Source: an uncultured Prevotella sp.
GTDB taxonomy: Bacteria; Bacteroidota; Bacteroidia; Bacteroidales; Bacteroidaceae
Direction of reading: 5' to 3'
Assembly (NCBI GenBank): GCA_947164965.1
Contig: CAMUYR010000018.1
Location: 1-61,393, forward strand
Length of the DNA stretch: 61,393 nucleotides
Part shown: positions 27,397 through 35,596 of the stretch, piece by piece
Layout of the letters: each line of letters begins with the position of its first letter
How positions within the stretch are numbered: the first letter of the stretch is position 1
Translations under genes and position numbers: made by a program
The notes under the pieces: model-generated
Databases searched by the model: none
What the model was told of the DNA's origin: nothing
Seen by the model: the letters and a program-made list of their open reading frames with translations, nothing else

Positions 27397-28919
27397 TACA
27401 ATACAAATCGATAAATCACCTCACCACCTCTTTGAAAGAACGTGAGGATTACTTCAGCCACCTGAACCGTGATGATGTCGGGCCATCGGTGCTACTGCAG
27501 ACCTGTAACCGTGTGGAACTCTACTACGGTGACGGGGATATTCCCGATACGGTGGCGCGACACCTCTTCCGAGTGGTATGTGGTTTGGAATCGGCCATCA
27601 CTGGCGAGCGGGCCGTACAGGGACAGGTGAAGGAAGCCTATCAGGCAGCCCGTCAGAGTGGCGTCAAACTCTCCGCAGGTCTGCATAAGCTCTTCGAGTG
27701 TGCCCTGCAGATTGGTAAGCGTGTGCGCAATGAGACGGAGATATCCCATGGAGCCGTCAGTCACAGTCTGGCTGCTATCGAAATCATTGAGCAGCAGCAC
27801 ATCAATCTTTCCAATGCCCATATCACCATCATCGGTGTGAACAAACTCACGGAAGACATCATCAAGTTCCTGAAAAACAAAGGGGCCAAGGTGATGATGC
27901 TGGCCAATCGTACTGAAGAGAAAGCCCGACGGATGGCCGCTCCATACGGTATCGATGTACGGCAGTTGGACGAGAAAGACGATTTCCTGCAGCATACCGA
28001 CATCCTGATTAGCGCCACCTCTGCCGACCATGCCATTATCTTTAAGGAAGACTTGAACCCCAACCGCAAACTGCTGGCTATCGACCTTGCCTTTCCACGC
28101 GATATCGACCCCAGTGTTGCCGACATGCAGCAGGTGACGCTCTACAACCTGCAGGACGTGGAACGGAAAGTGCAGGCCAACATCGCCGTCAGGGAAGATG
28201 AAGTGCAGAAGGCAGAACTGATGATTGAGGAAGAGATTGGACTGCTGCGCGAAATCATGGAGCGCCGCAGAAAGCACCATACCGTCCGCATTGTGGCCCG
28301 TGGCAGCCGACTGTCGCAACTGCAGGTCAAGGAAGTGATGCAACATCTGCCTGATGTGCCCTACAAGCTGAAGGTGAAGGCATCGTTAGGCGATAAGAAT
28401 CAACACATTTCGCTGCTCAACGGCGAGGCACCCGACGACATCTTCACCCGTGAGCTCGACCAGGCTCTGCTGAAGGGTGAGGCTGATGTGGCCATCCATT
28501 CTGCCAAAGATCTGCCCGAACAGTTGAATGGCGGATTGGAGGTCATCGCCCTTTATGAGGCATTCGACAAGACCGACGCGCTGGTGAGTCGTGACAACCA
28601 GACACTGGCAGCACTACCTACAGGCAGTCGCATCGGAACTAGTTCGCCCTTGCGCAGACAAGAACTGCTGGCGATGCGCCCTGACTTGGAAGTAGTAAGT
28701 ATTCGCGGATGCATCGAAGACAGGGTCCGGCAAGTAAGGTCGGGACAGATTGATGCCGCCATTGTTGCCACGTGTGCCTTGAAACGTCTCGGCATGGAGG
28801 GTGAGATAGCCGAGATCTTGTCCTTTACCACCCACCCCATGCAAGGCCGGCTGGCAGTGACAGCCAGAAAAGGACGCAACGACCTGAAGGCGATATTCGC
28901 GAAAGGAAGCATCTTATGA
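27393..28919 (+). CDS. hemA/hemC: Glutamyl-tRNA reductase fused to a shortened porphobilinogen deaminase
   Basis: The protein has 508 residues. Residues 1-~295 are HemA: catalytic Cys38 in LLQTCNRVELY, the NADPH domain ITIIGVNKLTEDI, and the dimerisation helix. Residues ~296-508 are HemC domains 1 and 2: RIVARGSRLSQLQ, HSAKDLP (Lys372), GTSSPLRRQ and SIRGCIEDR. The usual third HemC domain, with the Cys that carries the dipyrromethane cofactor (EGGC in E. coli), is absent. The frame ends shortly after PMQGRLAVTARKG, and hemD begins in the overlapping ATGA. Two Cys remain in the HemC part (440, 461). The ATG at 27393 is preferred over the TTG at 27387. Function of the HemC half is therefore uncertain. 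Confidence 0.9.
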   Translation: MIQYKSINHLTTSLKEREDYFSHLNRDDVGPSVLLQTCNRVELYYGDGDIPDTVARHLFRVVCGLESAITGERAVQGQVKEAYQAARQSGVKLSAGLHKLFECALQIGKRVRNETEISHGAVSHSLAAIEIIEQQHINLSNAHITIIGVNKLTEDIIKFLKNKGAKVMMLANRTEEKARRMAAPYGIDVRQLDEKDDFLQHTDILISATSADHAIIFKEDLNPNRKLLAIDLAFPRDIDPSVADMQQVTLYNLQDVERKVQANIAVREDEVQKAELMIEEEIGLLREIMERRRKHHTVRIVARGSRLSQLQVKEVMQHLPDVPYKLKVKASLGDKNQHISLLNGEAPDDIFTRELDQALLKGEADVAIHSAKDLPEQLNGGLEVIALYEAFDKTDALVSRDNQTLAALPTGSRIGTSSPLRRQELLAMRPDLEVVSIRGCIEDRVRQVRSGQIDAAIVATCALKRLGMEGEIAEILSFTTHPMQGRLAVTARKGRNDLKAIFAKGSIL

Positions 28920-29518
28920 CGACGCTGTATACTGGATTGACCCCACCCGATGCCGACTGCATCCATACGCCACTGATAGAAATCACGCCAGTGGACGACA
29001 ACGCTGCGCTACAAAGTGCGGCACACGATATCAACCGCTATGACTACGTGCTTTTCACCTCGCGTCATGCCGCCAGATACGTGGGGGCTATGTTTGCCCA
29101 AGCCCGCCGCATCGTGTCTATCGGAAGTACCACAACTGCTGCCTTACAGAAAGCAGGGGTAAAGGAGGTTCAGCAAGTAGACGACGACAACTCGTATGGC
29201 GTGATAGCTTGGTTCAGGAGACAGCCTTGCGGCCGTGTGATCATCCCACGCTCCAACCTGGCACTGCCCATCATTCCTGAAGGACTCAAGGAACTGGGGT
29301 TCAAGGTTGACTGTATCACAGCCTATATCAATCGGATGCCAGCGCACCCACAGAAGATTTGTCTCGACGAGGTGGACCGCATCGTCTTCACCTCGCCCTC
29401 AACCATCGACAACTTCATTAGCCTCTATGGCTCGCTGCCCGTAGGAAAGATATTTGCTACCCGCGGCCCAGTAACCGAACAATATTTACATACAATAATA
29501 AAACAACAGAACTTATGA
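28916..29518 (+). CDS. hemD: Uroporphyrinogen III synthase
   Basis: The 200-residue protein is short for HemD (often 240-260). It carries the two-lobe pattern: YDYVLFTSRHAARYV near the N-terminus, ARRIVSIGSTTTAAL, and VDRIVFTSPSTIDNF in the second lobe. It would close hydroxymethylbilane with inversion of ring D. HemD sequences are poorly conserved, so the call also rests on position between hemA/hemC and hemB. It overlaps both neighbours by 4 bp. Confidence 0.88.
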   Translation: MTTLYTGLTPPDADCIHTPLIEITPVDDNAALQSAAHDINRYDYVLFTSRHAARYVGAMFAQARRIVSIGSTTTAALQKAGVKEVQQVDDDNSYGVIAWFRRQPCGRVIIPRSNLALPIIPEGLKELGFKVDCITAYINRMPAHPQKICLDEVDRIVFTSPSTIDNFISLYGSLPVGKIFATRGPVTEQYLHTIIKQQNL

Positions 29519-30486
29519 AAAGATTTAGAACCTATCGCTCAACGCAGGAGATACGCGACAAGTATGCCGACGTATCCATCAATGTGAAAGACTTTATCTA
29601 TCCCTATTTCGTTGTAGAGGGAGCGGGCGTCAAGGAAGAGATTGCCACGATGCCGGGCATCTGCCGCTTCTCCATCGACACGCTCGTAGAGGATGTCAAG
29701 GAGGTGTATGCACTTGGCATCGACAAGGTGCTGCTCTTCGGTGTCATCGACGACAGCCAGAAGGATGAGCGCGGCTCGCTGGCTTATGCTGAAGATGCGC
29801 TCGTCTGCCGTGCCGTGAAGGCTATCAAGGCTGCCCAGCCCGAGGTGTGCGTCATCACCGACGTCTGCCTCTGTGAATATACCAGTCACGGACACTGCGG
29901 TCTGCTCTGCGACCACGACGTGGACAACGACTCCACACTGCCACTGCTGGCCGAGATGGCCTACGTTCATGCCAAGGCCGGTGCCGACTTTGTGGCTCCC
30001 TCCGCTATGATGGACGGACAGATTGAGGCGCTCGACAAGCGGCTGCGCGAGGCCGGACTGCGCGACAAATGCAAGATTCTGGCCTATTCCGCCAAGTATG
30101 CCTCGGCCTTCTACGGACCGTTCCGCGATGCTGCCGATTCCGCTCCCGCATTCGGCGACCGCAAGACCTACCAGATGGACTACCGCACCCACGACCAGGG
30201 ATTGGAGGAGATAGCTGCCGATATTGAGGAGGGTGCCGACTGGACGATGGTGAAACCCGCCATGCCTTATCTCGACATGATTGCCCGTGGCGTGGAGCGA
30301 TTCCCTAACATCCCGATGGTGGCCTATCAGGTGAGTGGCGAGTACTCCATGCTCAAGGCTGCTGCCAAACTCGGCTATCTCGACGAGCAGCGCGTGGTGT
30401 TCGAGAGTCTGATAGCCATCAAGCGTGCCGGTGCGCAGTATATCATCAGTTATTACGCTAAAGAGTACATGCAGCGATGGGCATAA
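29515..30486 (+). CDS. hemB: Porphobilinogen synthase (delta-aminolevulinate dehydratase)
   Basis: The 323-residue protein is standard length. The zinc-type cysteine cluster is DVCLCEYTSHGHCG. The Schiff-base lysine regions are ILAYSAKYASAFYGPF and DWTMVKPAMPYLD. It condenses two aminolevulinates into porphobilinogen in the cytosol. Codon use is more G+C-rich than in surrounding genes. The stop overlaps the hemL start by 10 bp. Confidence 0.96.
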   Translation: MKRFRTYRSTQEIRDKYADVSINVKDFIYPYFVVEGAGVKEEIATMPGICRFSIDTLVEDVKEVYALGIDKVLLFGVIDDSQKDERGSLAYAEDALVCRAVKAIKAAQPEVCVITDVCLCEYTSHGHCGLLCDHDVDNDSTLPLLAEMAYVHAKAGADFVAPSAMMDGQIEALDKRLREAGLRDKCKILAYSAKYASAFYGPFRDAADSAPAFGDRKTYQMDYRTHDQGLEEIAADIEEGADWTMVKPAMPYLDMIARGVERFPNIPMVAYQVSGEYSMLKAAAKLGYLDEQRVVFESLIAIKRAGAQYIISYYAKEYMQRWA

Positions 30487-31757
30487 GCGAACGAATCAAG
30501 TCAGCAGCCGCTTTCGAGCGGGCACGGCAGGTGATACCTGGCGGGGTGAACAGCCCCGTCAGGGCGCTCCGCAGCGTGGGCACCACACCGATCTTCGTGA
30601 AAGAGACCAAGGGCGCCTATATCACCGACATCGACGACAACCGCATCATCGACTTCTGCATGTCGTGGGGTGTCTTTATTCTGGGGCATAACAACGAGCG
30701 CGTCTCTCAGGCGGCTGTCAATGCCGTCGGTCGCGGCAGCAGTTATGGCATTCCCTGTGAGAACGAGACCGTACTGGCCGAGAAGGTGCGCGAGGCCTTT
30801 CCCACGATGGAGCGCCTGCGTTTTGTCAATAGCGGCACCGAAGCCACCATGTCGGCCATCCGTGTGGCTCGTGGCTATACGGGCAGAGACATCCTTGTGA
30901 AGTTTGAGGGCAACTACCACGGTCATGCCGACCACCTGCTGGTGGCAGCGGGCTCTGGCGTTGCCAATATCTCTAACGCCTCGTCGGCAGGTGTACCTGA
31001 TGGTTTTGTGAAGTATACAGCGGTACTGCCTTATAACGATACCGAGGCTCTACGCCAGTTCTTTTGCGAGCATGGTCATGAGGTGGCAGCACTCATCATT
31101 GAGCCTGTGGCTTGCAACATGGGTGTGGTGGTGCCTACTGAAGACTTTCTGAAGGCTACGCGTGAGGTGACAGAACAGTATGGTGCCGTACTGATCTTTG
31201 ACGAGGTTATCACTGGCTTCCGTCTGGCTTTTGGTGGTGCTCAACAGCGCTTTGGCATCAAGCCCGACATGACTACCGTCGGCAAGATAGTCGGTGGAGG
31301 TTTCCCTGCCGCAGCCTTTGGCGGTCGCGAGGACATCATGAAGGTGCTGGCTCCAGAGGGTCCTGTCTATCAGGCTGGTACGCTGAGCGGCAACCCCGTA
31401 GCAATGGCAGCAGGTATAGAGACACTGACCCAACTGTCGCAACCCGGTTTCTATGAGACATTAGAGCGTAAGAGCGACGCATTTATTGCGCGCCTTGAGC
31501 AGATTATTGCTGGCAAAGGTATCCAACTGAACCGTTGTGGCTCGATGTTCACACTGTTTTTCAACGACAGTCCTGTGAGCAATTTCAAGGACACGCAACG
31601 CTCAGACCAGCAGCGCTTTGCCCGCTACTTCCGCAACATGCTCAGTCGCGGCATCTACGTCAGTCCGTCGCAGTTCGAGGGCAACTTCATTTCCGACACT
31701 CACACACCAGAGATACTCGACTACGTCTTGGAGAGTATAGCAGAGAGCATAGAATAA
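30477..31757 (+). CDS. hemL: Glutamate-1-semialdehyde 2,1-aminomutase
   Basis: The 426-residue PLP enzyme makes aminolevulinate from glutamate semialdehyde, the HemA product. It has RQVIPGGVNSPVRA at the start, the cofactor-binding FDEVITGFRLAFGG, and the Schiff-base lysine in TTVGKIVGGGFPAAAFGG. It is the last biosynthetic gene of the operon, followed 6 nt later by a small DUF4491 gene. Confidence 0.96.
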   Translation: MGISERIKSAAAFERARQVIPGGVNSPVRALRSVGTTPIFVKETKGAYITDIDDNRIIDFCMSWGVFILGHNNERVSQAAVNAVGRGSSYGIPCENETVLAEKVREAFPTMERLRFVNSGTEATMSAIRVARGYTGRDILVKFEGNYHGHADHLLVAAGSGVANISNASSAGVPDGFVKYTAVLPYNDTEALRQFFCEHGHEVAALIIEPVACNMGVVVPTEDFLKATREVTEQYGAVLIFDEVITGFRLAFGGAQQRFGIKPDMTTVGKIVGGGFPAAAFGGREDIMKVLAPEGPVYQAGTLSGNPVAMAAGIETLTQLSQPGFYETLERKSDAFIARLEQIIAGKGIQLNRCGSMFTLFFNDSPVSNFKDTQRSDQQRFARYFRNMLSRGIYVSPSQFEGNFISDTHTPEILDYVLESIAESIE

Positions 31758-31763
31758 CCGATT

Positions 31764-32057
31764 ATGTATTTCACAGGAATCATCATAGCTGTTTGTACCT
31801 TCCTAACCATAGGCATCTGGCATCCTATTGTCATCAAGACGGAATACTACTGGGGTACGCGGCCCTGGGTTGTTTACCTAGTGATAGGTCTGGCATCCAT
31901 CACGGCTGCCCTGTTCATTGAGAATGCTATCCTGTCGGCCATCATAGGTGTGTTCGGTGCATCGGCCCTATGGGGCATCGGCGAACTCTTCGAGCAGAAG
32001 AAGCGCGTAGAACGCGGCTGGTTCCCAAAGAACCCGAAGCGTAAACAGACAGGGTGA
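31764..32057 (+). CDS. DUF4491 small membrane protein
   Basis: The 97-residue protein has three predicted membrane helices (FTGIIIAVCTFLTIGIW, VVYLVIGLASITAALFI, ILSAIIGVFGASALWGIG), then a basic tail (EQKKRVERGWFPKNPKRK). It matches my memory of the DUF4491 family of Bacteroidota. Its position as last gene of the heme operon is suggestive but does not give a role. It converges on the radical SAM gene with 7 nt between the stops. Confidence 0.75.
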   Translation: MYFTGIIIAVCTFLTIGIWHPIVIKTEYYWGTRPWVVYLVIGLASITAALFIENAILSAIIGVFGASALWGIGELFEQKKRVERGWFPKNPKRKQTG

Positions 32058-32064
32058 CGCGCCA

Positions 32065-33177
32065 TCACGAGAGACAAGGTGAAATCATTTCCTCTATTTC
32101 TTCGCGATGCTCGAAGAGGGTGCAGCCACCTGTGTGCTCCCATCCGAGGGCACGCGCAGCACGAATCTTACGGAAAAGTGGCGATTGCAGGGCTTGTCGA
32201 ACGCCCATCTCGGCCACATTACTATCGCTGAAGGGAGAGAACGGACATGGCTCCGCGCTGCCATCCGGTCCGATATGGAAGAAGCCGCGACCTGAGGCCA
32301 GACAGCCTCCAAGGGCTTTCTCGTCGCCTGGGAACGATAGGAAGATAATGTCCTCGTACTCTTCGCGGCGGGTTTCGAGAACCTGCTCCATCTCGGCCAC
32401 GTGTTCATCGATGAATGCCAGATGCTCTGTACCTGCTTCGGTTGGTACGTATTCTATGTAGAACACAATCTTGCAGCCATAAGAGCGCAGCCGATCGATA
32501 AACTCAGACGAGGTTACCATCTGATAGTTCTCTGTGGTTACCGTGATGCTTGTGCCGAAGAACAGGTCTTCCTGTTTCAGCAGTTCCATCGACTGCATGG
32601 CACGTTTAAACACGCCCTGCCCGCGGCGTTCGTCGGTTCCCATAGCTGTTCCCTCAATGCTGATGATGGGCACCATGTTCAGGTGCTTGCGAAGGAACTC
32701 AATATATGAGGGGCCGATGAGTGTGCCATTGGTGAAAATAGGGAAGATCATATCCTTTACCTCAGCCACAGCCTCCAGAATATCCTTACGCATCATGGGC
32801 TCACCACCTGCCAAGAGCGAGAAGTTGATGCCCATATCGGCAGCCTCGGTAAAGATTTGCTGCCATTGCTGGGGCGTCATCGTTGCCTTACGTTCGGCTT
32901 CCTGGTCGTTAGCAATACCATTACTGCGTGCATAACAGCCTTTGCAATGCAGATTGCAGGTTGTTGAGATACTGCTAATGAGGAAAGGGGGGACATCTAT
33001 GCCCTCCTTTTCCTGTACTTTCTTGCGTCGTTTCTCCGACTTGGCAAACAACTGTTGCATGCGGAATGCAAACTTTGCCTCGCGCGGATTCGACAACACG
33101 TTCTTGTAGGCCTTTGCCATGATACGGCTGATGCTGCCGCTCATGTAGGTTGCTAAGTCTAATCTAGTTTGTTCCAT
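32065..33177 (-). CDS. Radical SAM protein with C-terminal cysteine region
   Basis: The 370-residue protein has the radical SAM cluster motif at ~85-97 (STTCNLHCKGCYARS) and the GGEP strand (LLAGGEPMM). A C-terminal region has further cysteines (GGCLASG, AEPCPFSP, TGGCTLFEH) like SPASM or Twitch auxiliary-cluster domains. Such enzymes modify peptides, cofactors or porphyrins. It is the last gene of the OhrR-type redox operon and is convergent with the heme operon. No precursor-peptide gene is seen nearby, so the substrate is unknown. Confidence 0.85.
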   Translation of the reverse strand: MEQTRLDLATYMSGSISRIMAKAYKNVLSNPREAKFAFRMQQLFAKSEKRRKKVQEKEGIDVPPFLISSISTTCNLHCKGCYARSNGIANDQEAERKATMTPQQWQQIFTEAADMGINFSLLAGGEPMMRKDILEAVAEVKDMIFPIFTNGTLIGPSYIEFLRKHLNMVPIISIEGTAMGTDERRGQGVFKRAMQSMELLKQEDLFFGTSITVTTENYQMVTSSEFIDRLRSYGCKIVFYIEYVPTEAGTEHLAFIDEHVAEMEQVLETRREEYEDIIFLSFPGDEKALGGCLASGRGFFHIGPDGSAEPCPFSPFSDSNVAEMGVRQALQSPLFRKIRAARALGWEHTGGCTLFEHREEIEEMISPCLS

Positions 33178-33178
33178 T

Positions 33179-33439
33179 CTAATTATTTGTGTCTTCCCTT
33201 TTGAATTTCATCCAATTCCTCAACCGGTTATATCCTTCGACTCCAAGAATGGTAAGTCCTCCGTATTGGCATGTCTTCGCCATTCCGAAAAGAACTGTCC
33301 AAAGTATGCCTTTTGCTGCAGTACTGATGGGGAGTAGCATCTGGGCAAATGATAGGATATAGAAGGGAATGCAACACAACAGGACGATGACGCCTGTCTT
33401 GAACGAAAGGGATTGCAGCCACTGTTTTATTTTCTTCAT
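33179..33439 (-). CDS. Small membrane protein of unknown function
   Basis: The 86-residue protein has two hydrophobic helices (TGVIVLLCCIPFYILSFAQMLL and GILWTVLFGMAKTCQYGGLTIL, the latter weak) and a basic C-terminus. I do not recognise a family. The ATG at 33439 overlaps the nitroreductase stop by 4 bp. An alternative GTG lies six bases upstream. It sits between nitroreductase and radical SAM genes in the redox operon. Confidence 0.75.
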   Translation of the reverse strand: MKKIKQWLQSLSFKTGVIVLLCCIPFYILSFAQMLLPISTAAKGILWTVLFGMAKTCQYGGLTILGVEGYNRLRNWMKFKREDTNN

Positions 33440-34122
33440 GCCCACTCGAAGTTCTCTTTGCCTGCGCCTACCTCGAAATGATACTTCGCGATGCCCAGAT
33501 CCAACTGAGCATAGCCTATCATTGAAAATCCTTTCTTAGCAACCACTTGGGGGCGACCGTCTTTTCTGCCGGCCAATTCAAAGGAGAATTTCTGCTGGTT
33601 TACGGCTGTTGGCGCGAGCAGAGCTGCTTCTACACCCTTCTTGAACCACGATGGAGTCACGTCGCTGGCATTACTGACTTGTTCAATGGTCTTGACCTTA
33701 TGGCCTACACCCTGAGTTTCACCATAGCCGAGCGCGATATAGCAGGCTATCTTCTCTCCTTCTTCGAGAACGTAGGTTCCTGGCACTTTTGAGTAGCTGA
33801 GTCCTACCCAACAGGTGTTCAATCCCAGCGTCTGAGCCAAAAGCACCAGCTGTTCGCCGTAGTAGCCTACACGTTCGTTCAGGTCGTCACCTTTTTTTCC
33901 AGCCATAACGAGGTAATTACGCACTCCACTAAACTTGCCGTATTTGGCCAGCTTGCCTTGGAATGCTTTCGGCTCATTCTGAATCAGCTGTATATGCAGG
34001 TTGCCTACACGGTTCAACTCTGCAATCTTCTCATTCAACGCGTTGACTACTTCTTCTGTCAACGGCTGGTCTTTATATGCCCTCACGCTGTGACGGGCTT
34101 CAATAGCTTCTTGTAATGTCAT
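33436..34122 (-). CDS. Nitroreductase family protein
   Basis: The 228-residue FMN-dependent nitroreductase-fold protein opens with EARHSVRAYKDQPL and has later GLNTCWVGLSYSKVP and LLAPTAVNQQKF stretches that build the FMN site. It would reduce nitro compounds, quinones or flavins with NAD(P)H in the cytosol. It lacks a signal peptide, unlike the two fusion proteins. It lies 3 nt after the DoxX gene in the OhrR-type operon. Confidence 0.9.
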   Translation of the reverse strand: MTLQEAIEARHSVRAYKDQPLTEEVVNALNEKIAELNRVGNLHIQLIQNEPKAFQGKLAKYGKFSGVRNYLVMAGKKGDDLNERVGYYGEQLVLLAQTLGLNTCWVGLSYSKVPGTYVLEEGEKIACYIALGYGETQGVGHKVKTIEQVSNASDVTPSWFKKGVEAALLAPTAVNQQKFSFELAGRKDGRPQVVAKKGFSMIGYAQLDLGIAKYHFEVGAGKENFEWA

Positions 34123-34125
34123 AGT

Positions 34126-34554
34126 TTATTTGTTTTTGCAATCGTTATACAGTTTTTTGCAGTAGCTCCAGCCACCAGTCGACCACAGAGCCAGGAAGAC
34201 GAGTACGGGTTGGAAGAAAAGTCGAATGAATCGTGCCTGATCGGTATCAAGTCCGAAGGCATCGATGTGATTCACATACTGATTGATGTTGCCAGGGAAG
34301 ATGAGCACATAGAAGAGTGCGAGCAGCGCACCGACGAGTGCCTTTTTCTTCCAGAGGAACAACATACTAAGTCCGAGACATATCTCTACTACGCCCGATG
34401 CCAATACGACGAAATCTGTAAAGCCCGGACTGAACTGAAGCCATGTAGGTACTTGTGCTACGAACTCCTGACGAGCTATCGTCAGATGACTGATGCCTGC
34501 GTAGGTCATGAAGAGACCAAGTAGCAGACGGAAGCATAATTTGATATATTTCAT
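34126..34554 (-). CDS. DoxX-family membrane protein
   Basis: The 142-residue protein has four predicted membrane helices (LGLFMTYAGISHLT, FVVLASGVVEICLGLSMLFLW, ALLALFYVLIFPGNI, FFQPVLVFLALWSTGGW). The pattern fits the DoxX/SURF4 family. DoxX-like proteins are often found with redox or thiol genes, and their biochemical role is mostly unclear. It follows the OhrR-like gene after 15 nt. Confidence 0.85.
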   Translation of the reverse strand: MKYIKLCFRLLLGLFMTYAGISHLTIARQEFVAQVPTWLQFSPGFTDFVVLASGVVEICLGLSMLFLWKKKALVGALLALFYVLIFPGNINQYVNHIDAFGLDTDQARFIRLFFQPVLVFLALWSTGGWSYCKKLYNDCKNK

Positions 34555-34569
34555 TTTTGTGTCGGTTGT

Positions 34570-35010
34570 TTATTTCTTTAATGTTTCGATGATTGAATCT
34601 AATTCACTGGCCAGATGCGTGTAGTCATCCATCTGGAGCGGGCAGGCTTTCAACGTTTCACCCATGCCTGCAGGGATAAGCTTGTAGGCTTCTTCCTCCA
34701 TATCGCGGCCTTTCTTTGTTAGGCTGACTATCTGCTGGCGCTTATCCTCCTTGCCACGCTTGCGAACCACGATGCCAAGCTTCTCCATACGCTGGAGCAG
34801 CGGAGTAACTGTGTTCGTTTCAAGCAATAGCCGGTGGGCTATGTCATTCACAGGTTGGGAATCCTGCTCCCACAGCACCATCAGAACGAGATACTGAGGG
34901 TAGGTGATATCCAGCTCATTCAGCATCGGCGTATAGGCCTGGGTGATGAGTCGTGCTGCCGTATAGAGTCGGAAGCATATCTGGTTGTCAAGCTGTAATT
35001 CTGCGTGCAT
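34570..35010 (-). CDS. MarR-family regulator, OhrR-like redox sensor
   Basis: The protein has about 146 residues. LDNQICFRLYTAAR at 7-20 matches the OhrR N-terminus, where the Cys (here Cys12) reacts with organic hydroperoxides. The winged helix covers ~50-110 (PVNDIAHRLLLETNTVTPLLQRM, RKRGKEDKRQQ). I chose the ATG at 35010; the TTG at 35019 lies within a heptamer tract. Three palindromes ATCG-N4-CGAT upstream of the operon are likely its operator, so it would repress its own operon until oxidised. Extra Cys near 128 (ACPLQ) could form a disulfide. Confidence 0.88.
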   Translation of the reverse strand: MHAELQLDNQICFRLYTAARLITQAYTPMLNELDITYPQYLVLMVLWEQDSQPVNDIAHRLLLETNTVTPLLQRMEKLGIVVRKRGKEDKRQQIVSLTKKGRDMEEEAYKLIPAGMGETLKACPLQMDDYTHLASELDSIIETLKK

Positions 35011-35033
35011 AATTTTCAATTCTCAATTGTCAA
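35008..35033 (-). repeat. Heptamer tract between glutathione peroxidase and OhrR-like gene
   Basis: After the peroxidase stop codon the minus strand reads TTGACAA, TTGAGAA, TTGAAAA, TTATG, three 7-mers in register leading straight into the ATG. Confidence 0.75.
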
Positions 35034-35579
35034 TTAAGCCAACATGGCTTCCACGTCCTTCTCGAAGTCTTTGGGCTCTGTGGTGGGCGCAAAGCGCTTG
35101 ATGGTCTCACCATCCTTTGAGATCAGGAACTTGGTGAAATTCCACTTGATGTCACTGTCCTTCTCCACGCTCTTGCTGATGGCCTTGAAGAGCGTCTTGG
35201 CAGCTTTGGCTTTCAGACCGTTGTACTCCTCTGTGGGAGCTACGCTCTTCAAATACTCGAAGATGGGCTGGGCATCGGGGCCGTTGACATCACCCTTCTT
35301 CATAATCTGAAATGTAACACCGTAGTTCAGTTGGCAGAACTCCTCAATCTTTGCATCGCCCTCCGGATCCTGCTCCTTGAACTGGTTGCAGGGGAAGCCG
35401 ATGATGACCAGCCCCTTGTCCTTATATTTCTGGTTCAGCTCCTCCAGTCCAGCAAACTGAGGCGTGAATCCACACTTGCTTGCTGTGTTCACCACCAGCA
35501 ATACCTTACCCTGATACTGTGAGAAATCAATCTCCTTACCTCTGCTCGTCTGAGCCTTGAAATCATAAATCTTTGCCAT
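35034..35579 (-). CDS. Glutathione peroxidase family protein
   Basis: The 181-residue cytosolic Cys-type peroxidase has the peroxidatic motif VVNTASKCGFTPQ (Cys about 36), FPCNQFKEQDP with a second Cys, and the WNFTKF active-site strand. It would reduce hydroperoxides, most likely with thioredoxin as donor. It is the first gene of the OhrR-type operon, directly downstream of the three palindromes. This is the third peroxidase domain of the window and the only one without a signal peptide. Confidence 0.94.
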   Translation of the reverse strand: MAKIYDFKAQTSRGKEIDFSQYQGKVLLVVNTASKCGFTPQFAGLEELNQKYKDKGLVIIGFPCNQFKEQDPEGDAKIEEFCQLNYGVTFQIMKKGDVNGPDAQPIFEYLKSVAPTEEYNGLKAKAAKTLFKAISKSVEKDSDIKWNFTKFLISKDGETIKRFAPTTEPKDFEKDVEAMLA

Positions 35580-35596
35580 ATCTTTATTCTATTTGT

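Noticed and set aside
27492..28346. 284-codon minus-strand frame opposite hemA/hemC
   Set aside because: Antisense to a well-supported operon gene. The peptide matches no family by eye.
32065..33177. Radical SAM gene as an anaerobic heme-degradation enzyme (ChuW-like)
   Set aside because: It has a single ~370-residue body with C-terminal cysteines, and lies in the OhrR-type operon on the other strand. No heme-uptake genes are adjacent.
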